From NCBI GenBank assembly GCA_019096065.1, contig JAGUCH010000002.1, positions 3,360,501 to 3,424,500 of the forward strand: a DNA stretch of 64,000 nt, written 5' to 3'. The notes under the pieces are model-generated. The model was not told the DNA's origin and did no database searches. It saw nothing but the letters and a program-made list of their open reading frames with translations. The translations under genes were made by a program, and so were the position numbers. This document shows positions 10,932 through 20,574 of the stretch, in pieces; within the stretch, counting starts at the first letter, position 1; every line of letters starts with the position of its first letter. This DNA comes from Paracyclopina nana. Lineage: Eukaryota > Arthropoda > Copepoda > Cyclopoida > Cyclopettidae.

Positions 10932-12027
10932 GAGGACCAGTGGAAGCTAATTGAAAAGCAAATCCCTGAAGAATTGTCGTGAACTTGTTCATCATTTTCT
11001 CCAATTCTTCATCACTCTCCTTATTTTCGTCCTGAGAATTTTGCTGGGAGTAACCGCCTTTGTTGGAGTTGCTCACCATCTGTGCCAATTCCTGGCATTT
11101 GCGAATGTAATCGTCCACAGCTTTGATGAAAATATCTCGAGCCTCCTAAAGTCAAACTCATTATAAGAAAAAATCAATATCACACCCTTTCAAGATTACC
11201 TTCAAGTTGGAGTGCATATCATCAGCATTGCTATTAAACTGAGATGGCATTTGATTTCCGCTACTCATGCTTGGCTTCTGTGTCCAAGCGTTATTCTGGG
11301 ATTGCTGCGCAGGAAAACCGTTATGGTTCTGCAGAGTAAATCCGTTATTCATCTGAGGTGCCTGAGTTGCCCATCCATTGTTGCTAACTGGTCCATGGGT
11401 TTGTTGCTGAGAAGTCCATCCGTTAGAATTAGCTGGTCCTTGAGGCTGCTGAGCCTGGTGTCCGTTATTAGAAGGGGATTGCTGAGATGCCCAACCGTTA
11501 CCCTGAACAGGACCTTGAGGTTGCTGAGCTTGATAGCCGTCATTGGGCGATTGCTGAGAAGCCCAACCGTTATTGCTAACGGGGCCTTGTGGTCCGTTAT
11601 TAGGAGTTTGCTGAGATGCCCAGCCGTTATTGGTGTGAGCAGGCTGCTGGGTTGACCATCCGTTATTATTGTTAGCATGCTGAGTCATTCCGTTGTTGTT
11701 TCCGTTAATGGCTGGTTGCTGAGTCATTCCGTTGTTGTTTCCGTTAATGGGTGGTTGCTGAGTCAAACCGTTGTTGTTTCCGTTAATGGGCGGCTGTTGA
11801 GTCATTCCATTATTCTTGAAGGAGCTCAGCAATCCGGGAATGTTCATCATCATAGAGAATCCGTTATTGCTAGCGGATGGAGTCCTCTCAGTAAAACCGT
11901 TAGTGCTTGGAGCTGCCTCAGTAAAGCCGTTATTGCCAAAGTTGTCAACTCCGTTATTTTGATTTCCGTTTTCCTGCCATCCATGGCTGAGAGCCAAGCA
12001 GAAAACCAGCAAACAAATGGATTTCAT
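10927..12027 (-). CDS. Secreted Asn/Gln-rich repeat protein
   Basis: Two minus-strand exons, 11200-12027 and 10927-11145, give 348 residues. The start MKSICLLVFCLALSHG is a classic signal peptide, and a TATA box ~55 bp upstream supports it over an earlier in-frame ATG at 12066. The mature protein is mostly imperfect repeats built on NNG followed by an aromatic or Met, for example NNGMTQQPPING and NNGWASQQ, together with PQGP blocks. About 20 NNG units occur between 11300 and 11990. The second exon encodes a different, charged helical-looking tail (DIFIKAVDDYIRKCQELAQMV and an acidic DEELEKMMNKF stretch). There is no recognised family. Low-complexity secreted proteins of this type include silk, glue, cuticle and egg-coat components, but nothing in the sequence picks one. 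The stop codon overlaps an AATAAA. Confidence 0.8.
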
Positions 12028-12080
12028 TGTAGATTGGCAACTTTTTGCAAACTGATAACCTGACACAACGAAGATGGGGC

Positions 12081-12087
12081 TTTTATA
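12081..12087 (-). promoter_or_regulatory. TATA box of the Asn/Gln-rich protein gene
   Basis: Minus strand TATAAAA (extended GGGTATAAAAGCCCC), 54 bp upstream of the signal-peptide ATG. Spacing fits a start site near 12055. Confidence 0.7.
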
Positions 12088-12549
12088 CCCAAAACTCAGT
12101 CAACCGTGGAAATTGGCAGCATTTTGCAAGAAATTGCATTCCATTTCAATTTTCAGAACATTGATGCATGGTATTGCAATTAAAAGAAAATATGAGCATC
12201 AAATGCATTTTTTTTGGAAATATCACCATGCTAAATGGAATACGCGCAATATGGACGAAAAATGTGAAAACTATTGAAACACTTACAAATCTTGTAGTAA
12301 AGTAAAATTGTTTTCCGCTCAGCATAAACATCAATCTTTTGTCGATTTAGAATATCAAAGTTTTCCATACAGCATTTATGCCCTTTTTTAGCTCAATCTT
12401 TTCATCCAGAAATATTCACGCTCGAATGTCGGAGCATCGCTCCGCTCGCTTGCTGCGCGTTCTTATTTTTCCGCGAAACCATGACGCAACTTTAAAACGT
12501 AAACAAAACGCAAACGTGCTAGCGGAATATCGGTTTCGTTGCGCGAAAA
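12088..12549. other. Intergenic region between divergent genes
   Basis: Carries the upstream flanks of the secreted repeat protein (-) and the MBD protein (+). Its right half (12420-12549) is locally richer in CpG, which fits a TATA-less promoter for the MBD gene. Confidence 0.4.
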
Positions 12550-14766
12550 ATGGAGCAACAGCCAATTTCAGTGAGCAGTGAAGTAATGGAGGAAGAATTG
12601 GACGATAGCAACGCATTTATGCTCTCTGACAATGATCCTTGTCTGAATGCAGAGGTGACAAGGCCAATGCAGCCTTCAAATGTCAGCCAAGAAGATTTTC
12701 CCGCCGACTTCTCAACGGCCAACGAATCTCTCGAAGAAATGAGCATTGAAGCTTTCCTTGAGGCCAACATTGACCCCGAAGAAGATGAGTCAGCTAAAGC
12801 CAATCCTCCAGACATTGAACCGACTCCTAAAGCATTGAACATAATTCCAGAAGAACCCTTAAAGGCTGACCCTCCAGAAACTCTCCAAGTTATGGAGAAG
12901 CCTAGTTCGAGCACAGCTACCAAATCCTTGAAATCCTGCCCGAAAAGGGCCAAGATTACCAAAGCAAAGGAGAATTTCAAAGGGTTGTCCAAGAAGATGA
13001 AAAAAGTGAAGGACATTAACGAGCCTTTGAAGGCCAAAATGGACGCGAATCTTAAAGAAGAACCTTTTAAGTACAAGAAACGTAGAAGAAGCGGTGACCT
13101 CAAAGATGAAGTGATGAACGTGGCCAAAAAGGCCAGAATGGATGTGAATCCAGATTTGTTGTTTCCACCCCATCATCCCAAGCCCATTTTAGTGGATGAG
13201 AATCTTAGGGAATATCGACTTCCTCACGGATGGATCAAATTGGCTGTACAGCGACAGGGTGGGCAATCTTCGGGTCAGTGGGACGTTTACCTCATTTCGC
13301 CAAGCGGGAAGAGACTCAGATCCAATACTGAACTAGCCACTTTTTTGGCTGAACACCCGGATACAAAACATGATCCAGAGCTCACGACAATTAGTAAAGT
13401 CACAGGAAGAAAACTTAAGAAGAAGCAAACTAATAATGAGGTCAAGATTGAACAGCAGAAACCGACCAAGATGAAGGAAAAAACTGTTGAAGTGCCATTA
13501 GCATCAGTGGAAGATGCAAGCTTAACTGAGGAGCTCCCTCTTATTGATACACCAAAGAAGCCAATTGATGACAAGCCTAAATTTAAAAGCGTTACACCTG
13601 TCATGAAGGCTAAATCATCAAAAACTACGACTCCAAAACCTCCGACTCAGGAAAGCTGCTCTTTGAAAACCTCTAGTGGAAAAAGTAGTTCACTTGGAGC
13701 CAAAATTGTGGAGAGCATGCCAAAGAAGCTGAAAAAGGGTCCTTCGTTCAAGACTAAAAACGTGAAAATATCATTCAAGCCTCACAAGAAGCAAGTAGTG
13801 CCACAAGCTATCAAGAGCCAAAACGTTGATCCAAAACCAGGATTGAGCGCAGATTCTCTAAGTTCATCATCAGAGAAGGAAAACTTGAACACCAACGAGA
13901 ACCTGAAAGCGAAGGAAGTCAAAAAGAGAGGCCGAAAGCCTAAGCTGAAGCCAGAAGGGCAGAAAAAGGTCGGCAGGCCCAAGTCCAAAACTAGCACTAA
14001 AAAGGAATCTCAGCCAAATCAATGTCCAAAAGACAAATTGGACAAGTCTTCAGATGCCATCAAGACTCATAGTCTTGAACCCAAAAATAACTCCGTAGGC
14101 TCAAAATCAAATCAAGGCTCGTCAAAAGCCTTAACTCCGCAAGGTGGCAAAAAAGGAGATTTTGGTGCGAAGCTCAAGAAAGAGTCGCAATCGTCACCAA
14201 GTGTGGGTGACGTAGCCAGCAAACACTCGAAGGTGTACATGTGTTCAATCAAGGCTGGTGACGGAGAGTCCATATGTGGTTTGACTTTTACCAAAAAGCT
14301 GGACTTTGAATCGCATCAAATATCTCATCGTGGTCGCCTCTTCGCCTGTGGACACTGCAGCATGAGATTTGCTATAATTTCCAGCCTCAAATCACATGTT
14401 CAATCCTTGGTGTGTTTTAAGCAAAGTAAAAAATTGTCCGTCAAGGACGATCCGGAATCGGAGGCCAAGTCTAAAATGGTGGCCAAGCCGAAAATGGCAG
14501 AAAAGCCGAAAATGGCAGAAAAAATGAGAGCAGTGGAAAAAACTAAAGTGATAGAGAAGAACAATAACTCATTCAGCAAATTTAGGTGCGACAAGTGCGG
14601 AGAAATTACGAATAGTTGCAAAGCTGCTATTGCTCACTTCCATGAGTTGCACGAGTCAACCTACGAGAAGAGTCAGGATTTCGGCTGTTTCGAGTGTGGC
14701 AAGCGGTTCATTTCGAGAGCACACCGGAACATCCACAAGAGAAAGGCACACAGCAAGGAACATTGA
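12550..14766 (+). CDS. Methyl-CpG-binding-domain protein with AT-hooks and C2H2 fingers
   Basis: Single-exon gene of 738 codons for a predicted nuclear DNA-binding protein. The N-terminal ~170 residues are acidic. Residues ~220-290 form an MBD: YRLPHGWIKLAVQRQGG, then SGQWDVYLISPSGKRLRSN and a downstream VTGRK. The positions matching MeCP2 Arg111, Asp121, Tyr123 and Arg133 are conserved; the match to Arg115 is Gln. A long Lys/Ser/Pro-rich linker follows, with two AT-hook-like motifs (KKRGRKPK and VGRPKSK) near residue 460-480. The C terminus has four zinc-finger-like units: an atypical one with 11 residues between the cysteines, a C2HC variant, one with divergent spacing, and a classical last finger FGCFECGKRFISRAHRNIHK. 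The sequence supports recognition of methylated or CpG-containing DNA. The combination does not match a standard MBD1-6 or MeCP2 architecture, so no symbol is given. Confidence 0.88.
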   Translation: MEQQPISVSSEVMEEELDDSNAFMLSDNDPCLNAEVTRPMQPSNVSQEDFPADFSTANESLEEMSIEAFLEANIDPEEDESAKANPPDIEPTPKALNIIPEEPLKADPPETLQVMEKPSSSTATKSLKSCPKRAKITKAKENFKGLSKKMKKVKDINEPLKAKMDANLKEEPFKYKKRRRSGDLKDEVMNVAKKARMDVNPDLLFPPHHPKPILVDENLREYRLPHGWIKLAVQRQGGQSSGQWDVYLISPSGKRLRSNTELATFLAEHPDTKHDPELTTISKVTGRKLKKKQTNNEVKIEQQKPTKMKEKTVEVPLASVEDASLTEELPLIDTPKKPIDDKPKFKSVTPVMKAKSSKTTTPKPPTQESCSLKTSSGKSSSLGAKIVESMPKKLKKGPSFKTKNVKISFKPHKKQVVPQAIKSQNVDPKPGLSADSLSSSSEKENLNTNENLKAKEVKKRGRKPKLKPEGQKKVGRPKSKTSTKKESQPNQCPKDKLDKSSDAIKTHSLEPKNNSVGSKSNQGSSKALTPQGGKKGDFGAKLKKESQSSPSVGDVASKHSKVYMCSIKAGDGESICGLTFTKKLDFESHQISHRGRLFACGHCSMRFAIISSLKSHVQSLVCFKQSKKLSVKDDPESEAKSKMVAKPKMAEKPKMAEKMRAVEKTKVIEKNNNSFSKFRCDKCGEITNSCKAAIAHFHELHESTYEKSQDFGCFECGKRFISRAHRNIHKRKAHSKEH

Positions 14767-14781
14767 AATTGCATTTTTTTC

Positions 14782-14787
14782 AATAAA
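14782..14787 (+). terminator. Poly(A) signal AATAAA of the MBD gene
   Basis: AATAAA begins 16 bases after the stop codon, implying a very short 3' UTR. Confidence 0.65.
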
Positions 14788-15066
14788 AGAATTCTTTTTT
14801 AAGATATTCGAAGCATTTCTTACTTTTCTTCCTTCATTCTGGCCTTTTATAAACTTATATGGATTGAAGCATCTGAAGAAAAACTTGATAAATAAAATTG
14901 GTAAAACAATCATGCACAAGCACGATTTGGTTTGGTGCTTTTGCTCCAGTTTTGCATAACTCCTTTTCTATAGTACAACAGAAGTACCGATTTTGCCCCT
15001 TACTAGCAAACTTGGCCAAGGTCATAGCATTGAGTTTTTACCTTTTATTTTAAAATAGCCTTTACT

Positions 15067-15072
15067 TTTATT
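15067..15072 (-). terminator. Poly(A) signal of the small membrane protein gene
   Basis: AATAAA on the minus strand, 11-16 bases past the stop at 15083. Confidence 0.55.
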
Positions 15073-15082
15073 GCATAAAATA

Positions 15083-15538
15083 TTACAACATTGTACTGGT
15101 GGCGGTTCTCTCAGAGGTTGAGCTCATGGCGGTGTTCAATTGCCTTGACTGCATGGGATCTGTGCTGACTTTGCTGTAGTCTGATCTCAAGGTGCCGACC
15201 CTGGATGAAGATCCATTTGTCTTGTAATTCCTGTACCTCTCCACCATTGGAGGTGGGTTGTAGAAGCCTGGCTTTGGCCTTCTATTCTTCAAGTACCTTT
15301 GATGCATATAAATCAATAAAGGCAGCTATGTTATAAGCTTTGGTTTGGTTTACCTTGCATAGCCCATGAGGAGAAGTGTCATGATTTGGATCAAAATGAA
15401 GGCCAGGAAGATGAAAAAGACCACGCCCACTGTGCCAGGCACATAGTTCTCAAAGGTCGAGGACTGCACGCGCAATTTGTCGGTTTGAAGGCCAGCAATG
15501 GAGGCAAATCTGTCGTACACATCATCTTGGAAACTCAT
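15083..15538 (-). CDS. Small single-pass membrane protein, unknown family
   Basis: Two minus-strand exons, 15354-15538 and 15083-15296, joined across a 57-bp GT-AG intron, give 132 residues. The protein starts MSFQDDVYDRFASIAGLQ and has one hydrophobic helix (GVVFFIFLAFILIQIMTLLL). It continues with a basic juxtamembrane stretch (RYLKNRRPKPGFYNPPP) and a Ser/Thr-rich C terminus. There is no signal peptide, so a type III or tail-in topology is likely. Correct splice phase, a well-placed poly(A) signal and a coherent TM design argue that it is real. It lies about 550 bp from a divergent gene that also encodes a single-pass membrane protein. No family was recognised. Confidence 0.7.
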
Positions 15539-16083
15539 TTTTGGGGCCAAGCCTTGTTGAGCTTGCAGTTGCCTTTTGTTTTGATGTACCCTGGATTTGA
15601 AGTTTGTACCTGGATTGCTGCAGCCTTACCTGCCTTGACATTTTATGCGAGGTTGCGTGAGATCGCTCATAATATTCCCATTTCGGAGGAAATCCACATT
15701 ATGGCAAAAATGCTGAGATTCTGCCTTGGAATTGCTACAAAATGCCTATTGTTTCATAATTTCTCAAGTAAAAGCGTCTCAGTTAATTCATTTCTAAGGC
15801 TTACTTTCTTTGATCAGGAGTTAGTAGCTTGTTAATTAACAACAAAAAAATTATATGTGGCATAATGATATTCTACAAATCCAACCCGAAATGAACCCTG
15901 CTAGGTTATTGTAGTAATGTAGTGAGTTGAGCAATGAACAGAGATTTATCTTTCACATCATCTCAGAAGCGTAGCTTTTTGACATTCATCAATATGAACA
16001 ATGTGGGCCGAATCACAGCAGCAACCATATGTAAAATTTCCACATGTTTTTCAAAGCAGACACAACAGCATCAATTTGACAAC
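15539..16083. other. Shared upstream region of two divergent membrane-protein genes
   Basis: About 545 bp between the start codons of two head-to-head genes. An open frame continues 5' of the plus-strand start to an ATG at 15934, but its sequence is Ser/Thr-rich without recognisable features. No clear TATA box was seen. Confidence 0.4.
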
Positions 16084-17280
16084 ATGGCTGAAAGCTCAGA
16101 GAAAAGCATTTTGATCAAGTTCAGTGATTCACTCCAGCCCTTGATCATCATTGGCCAGACGATTTTGGTGAGCAAAAACAGCTACATTTCATACTGGTTG
16201 ATCAGCTTGGCTTTGGGCGTGATTGGGCTCATTGTGCTGAGTCTGGTGCCATTTTCCTACAGCCCGGAGTTCTCGTTATTCCAACCTCCCTTCTACAGGG
16301 GAGAACTCAGCCACGTGGAAAAGGCCTTGGAAAACATGGTGCAAGTAGAGGCCAACAAAGTGGCCAAAATGGAGGCCAGAGTGGAGGATGAGAGGAAAAT
16401 GTTTATGCGACATGCCCTGGAAAAACGCAAAAATGTGAGCCCATTTGATACATCTTGATGAATCAGCCTGGTTTATTATGATGAAGTTTGTCTAAGATTT
16501 ACTCAGAATTATTTTTAGGAATGATTTTATGCTTGCTGATATTTGATAAGATGACATGTAAATATGATGAATTTTATGATGCATTTTGAAAAGGTTGATT
16601 TACTCAGAATTCTTTTATGCTAGGTGAGATTTACTGATGTAACAGTTAGAAATAATTGATATCTAGTAGATGAAGAGCTCGGATTTCCCATAAAAATGAC
16701 AGATTCATGAGACTCTGAGTTCTACTAAAAAATGGCAAATCAAACATCTTCTCTTGATTCTGTGATTTATTAAGTAACTTTGACATTTTGCTGAGATTTA
16801 GCAATTCTGTATTTTTAACTTTTTGAGTTCTTTTTCGAGATGGTTCCATCATTCTATAAATGCTAATGATGATATTTTTCTGACTTGGTTTATGTAAAAT
16901 AACAGAGAATTCCCACTTTTCAGGTGACTTACGATTCGATTGGCGATTATTTGGGCAATGCAAACAAAACGCAGAAAGCCGAGAAGAAATCGGTGGATAT
17001 TTTGCGGGAAAACCTGCGCATTCGCAAACTCATGCGTGAGAAGATGTTGCAGATAAAAGCGAAGAAACCGGAGAATGAATCGGAGCCCATAATTACTGAC
17101 AAAGAGGAGCAAGAAATTAGCAAATTATCCGAGGAGATCCATGAGCTCAGCAAAACGAGCAAGAGTGCATCAAAAACCATCGCAAAAAGCGCAGAAGAAT
17201 CAGCAGAAAAAGATGATTACAAACACAAAAGACACCACAGCAGCCATTCCTACCACAGCAGACACAGATCAAGACACTAA
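16084..17280 (+). CDS. Single-pass membrane protein with basic His/Ser-rich tail, unknown family
   Basis: Two exons, 16084-16434 and 16924-17280, separated by a 489-bp intron (donor GTGAGC, acceptor TTTTCAG), give 235 residues. The start MAESSEKSILIKFSDSLQPL is followed by a hydrophobic segment (YWLISLALGVIGLIVLSLVP). A predicted coiled coil runs from about residue 80 to 190, rich in Glu/Lys heptads (VEKALENMVQVEANKVAKM; RENLRIRKLMREKMLQIKAK). The protein ends in a basic repeat-like tail (HKRHHSSHSYHSRHRSRH). An in-frame ATG at 15934 would add 50 residues; the later ATG is preferred because the TM protein then begins sensibly. No homologous family was recognised. The intron contains a twice-repeated ATTTACTCAGAAT. 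Confidence 0.72.
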
Positions 17281-20200
17281 CCCTATATTTATATTTAAAT
17301 TGTTATTTAACCAAATGTCAACTTGAAGGCTAGCTTTTTTATATAGGGTTTATAAATTGTTATTTCTCTCTGTTATCACATAATCTTGAAGTTTTAGCTG
17401 GGCTTTTTCATCATCAATCTTTTCGCAAAATTGGGACTTTTTATCATCTTGTCAAGAAAAAAAGGACAGAGGTTACATTATTAATTGCTACTTGTTTGAG
17501 CACCTGGCAGCCACATATGGTTTTGTTGTACAACATCTCTAAGGAAACTTGGCCAAAAAGCCTGAAAAATTAATCCTGGACTATTTTTAAATGTCTCACG
17601 GCTTTCTGCTCAACCAGGACGCGAATTTTGAAAGCTCATTCCTAGTTCGGGTTGGGAATGGAAAGTCTTCTAGCTTGCAAATGAGGCCATTTTTAATGCC
17701 ACATTTAAGAGGCGAGCCGCCACCAAAAACGGGCACTTTTTCACATCCAGCCATGCAAAGTGTGTAAAAGAGAAAGCTCGCGCGCAAGAAAGAAAAATTA
17801 AGCTCAAACTAGATATACTTGAAAACTGCAATTCCCTAAATTATGCTGGCAAAAAAGTCCACACTTGGCCTTAATTACCTCGCCAAATCAGAAGAGTCAA
17901 GTGAGTTTTTGGCTTCAAAACTGGAAGGACACAAAATGTCTCTCAATAGAGCAAAAACGACCCAAGGAAAAAGTTTTGTTAGAGCTTTCTTAATAGGCTT
18001 TTTGTGACAGATCCTATGTTATAGTAAAAAAGTACGACACATCCAGAGTTGTCTCATTAACCGCTTTACTTTGCATGCAGAATGGCTCTGGTCAAAGTTT
18101 TTGAATCCAAGAGAAAATCGAGGGCCATGTTTCTTCTCGGGCGTAATTTTAAAGAAAGTCATAAAAAAGTTCTTATCTCTCAGTGAGGAAAAGCTCCATT
18201 TATGACTTCATTCAATCACCATCAAAAGTGGAGAAACAAGACTGAAACCATAATTCAAAACTGATCATAATTCAGCCTGAAAATATAGAAAATGCTCATT
18301 TTCCCTAATTACGAACATGCCACTTTAAAACAGGACGGTTCAAGCAAATCAAGGAATTTTTTCTCTGAAATAGGTGCTTTCTTCAAGTAATCTGTAGCTT
18401 TCAAAAGTTCTTAGAAAAAGAAAAACTTTATATTTGTAATCGCACAGCGAGCATTCAGATTTGAGCGCCCCTAATGTTAATTTTTAAAGGTAGGAAAAGA
18501 GCTCAAGCTCCAATTTTCCATTACACGGGGATTTTCCCCTTTTATCTGCTCAACCGTTGTCAATGGCCTCGAAAAAGAGGGAGCTTTCCATGCTGAAATA
18601 AGAATATTGCTGTACAAGCCCAAAAGTGCTACTTTTCCGCCAATGTTTTCACGGAGAAAACAAACACTTAACGCTATTTATGGCACATATTCAAGTTGGC
18701 CTTCATTAATAATTGGGCGCCTGTAAATAAGCTGCTTCATAAAATCCCTAAAACATACTTTAAAATTGACCTTACAGGAAACACTAGAAAGTTAGTTTTG
18801 GAACTGTTTATTGCAGAATTTTTTGATTGACAAGTTTCTTTTGATGATTCGAAATAAAAAAATTACCATAGTGAGGAATTTCTTCTCAGTTTTTTGTATG
18901 GAGAAAAAAATCCCTTAAGTAAAAATTGTGCTTTTTCTGCCATTTTTTCATGATAAATTCATGCAGTCCCATGGGTGTGTAGTAGAGCAAGTGTTGCCCA
19001 AGAAAAAGTGTAAAAGGACAGCAGAAAAAGCCATCATCATATTTCTTCCATAACGCAGGAAATCCAGGGAGATTTTCCACCCTTTTTAAGCTAAATTTTC
19101 GTATCAGCGTGTATAAGGCGAAAAAGAGAACCTAAATAATATGGGGAAATCGGGGCTTTTGGTCAAGGCTCGAGTTTTTACGATCAAGGCCAATTGCAAT
19201 GGGGGAGCTTTGGCCTGTCATATAATTCCTAGACATAAAATGGTACACAGAAATGGAAATTGATTTTGGTGGGGCAAAAGCCGAAGAAGAAGAAGAAAAC
19301 CTCATAAATTCCCCAAGCTGACCTATTTTCTCTCAATAATGTCAAACCGAATCTTTTCCTAAGCATATTTCATGTTTTCCATTAAAAGCGGATTGAATTG
19401 AAGGATCTTTTTGTAACTGAGCTGCTCAGTGCTAAAAGGTAAACAATTGGGAGTTGAACTGAAAAATGGGCAAATCCTCTTCTGGTTCTGCATGAATTCA
19501 GGTCCGTCAGCAATAGACCTTTGTTGTCCATATTTTGCATGAAGGCCCTTAGGCCAATGCATAACTCCGATTTTGGGCGGAGTAAGCACAGAAATTGACT
19601 TTCCTCCTCTTCGCAGGTTGTGCTCATCTATACTAAGCAGAGGAAAAACATTCAGCATCATTTCCATGCAAAAATTACAATTTCAAAATTCATCTTTTTC
19701 TTGTTAAGATCGATATTAGTTGAACAACTTTGCCCGTGTGGAAATGCAGCTACACAAGGCCTCGTACCTCGGATTTTCCATTAACTTTCCCCTTTCTTGT
19801 ATTTGCAAAAATGGGGGCCAGCTGGCCTTGATACATTACCATGAACTTTGAATATACAGCTTGCTTTTCTTTCCCTCCTTCCCGACTTTTAGTATGCAAA
19901 CAATTCCTGGCCAAAGTTGCCTTATTTCGAAGATGGGATCTGACTTGGTTTTGGCTTTTATTGTCGCCTCTGTAATCGTAGTTGAAGTACACAGCTTTTA
20001 ACAATATAGTAGTATGGTTTACTAGAGTAATAGCAGAACGACATAAATGGCTCGGAGTAACGTTCTTCTCAATTAATTATCTATGTAAAGAAGTTGTGTA
20101 TTTTGAGTGAACAATTTAAAGTTGCCGAGAGAGAGAGTACAGCCCAATGGAATGAGAAACATTAAAAAGTATCTTGAAGGTCTTGGATGATTTTTTAGCA

Positions 20201-20574
20201 GAATCACTAGAAATTAAAATGGAATTCAAGCCTCTAGCAATTCAGCCAGTTTCATAAGTAAGCTCTTTACCAAGAATTTACCCATTGTAGAATTTTGAGG
20301 TGCAGCCCATAAAAATTGCCATTTGATGCAAATAAAAACTGCAGCATTTTCAAATGCAGGAAAGAATGTATTTTAGGATTAAATACAGGGCTGGCATCAA
20401 CTCTCAGTTTAGTACTTCAGATCAAAATGCTATCGTTCTACACATGTTATATAGCATAGTAGAGAAAAAGTAGAAGTGTATAATTTGAAGAAAGAGGCAA
20501 AGTTCTTTGCAGTTATTGCTCTGGCACTTTTCAAAGGTCCTTCATCATAAGATTTTCACAGCTCACTTTTGCCA
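17281..20574. other. Gene-free intergenic region, 3.3 kb
   Basis: AT-rich sequence between the coiled-coil membrane protein gene and the last exon of the kekkon-like gene. No coding exon, tRNA, transposon terminus or tandem array was recognised. A small inverted pair (CCCTATATTTATA / TATATAGGG) sits at 17281-17350 just past the upstream stop. Confidence 0.5.
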
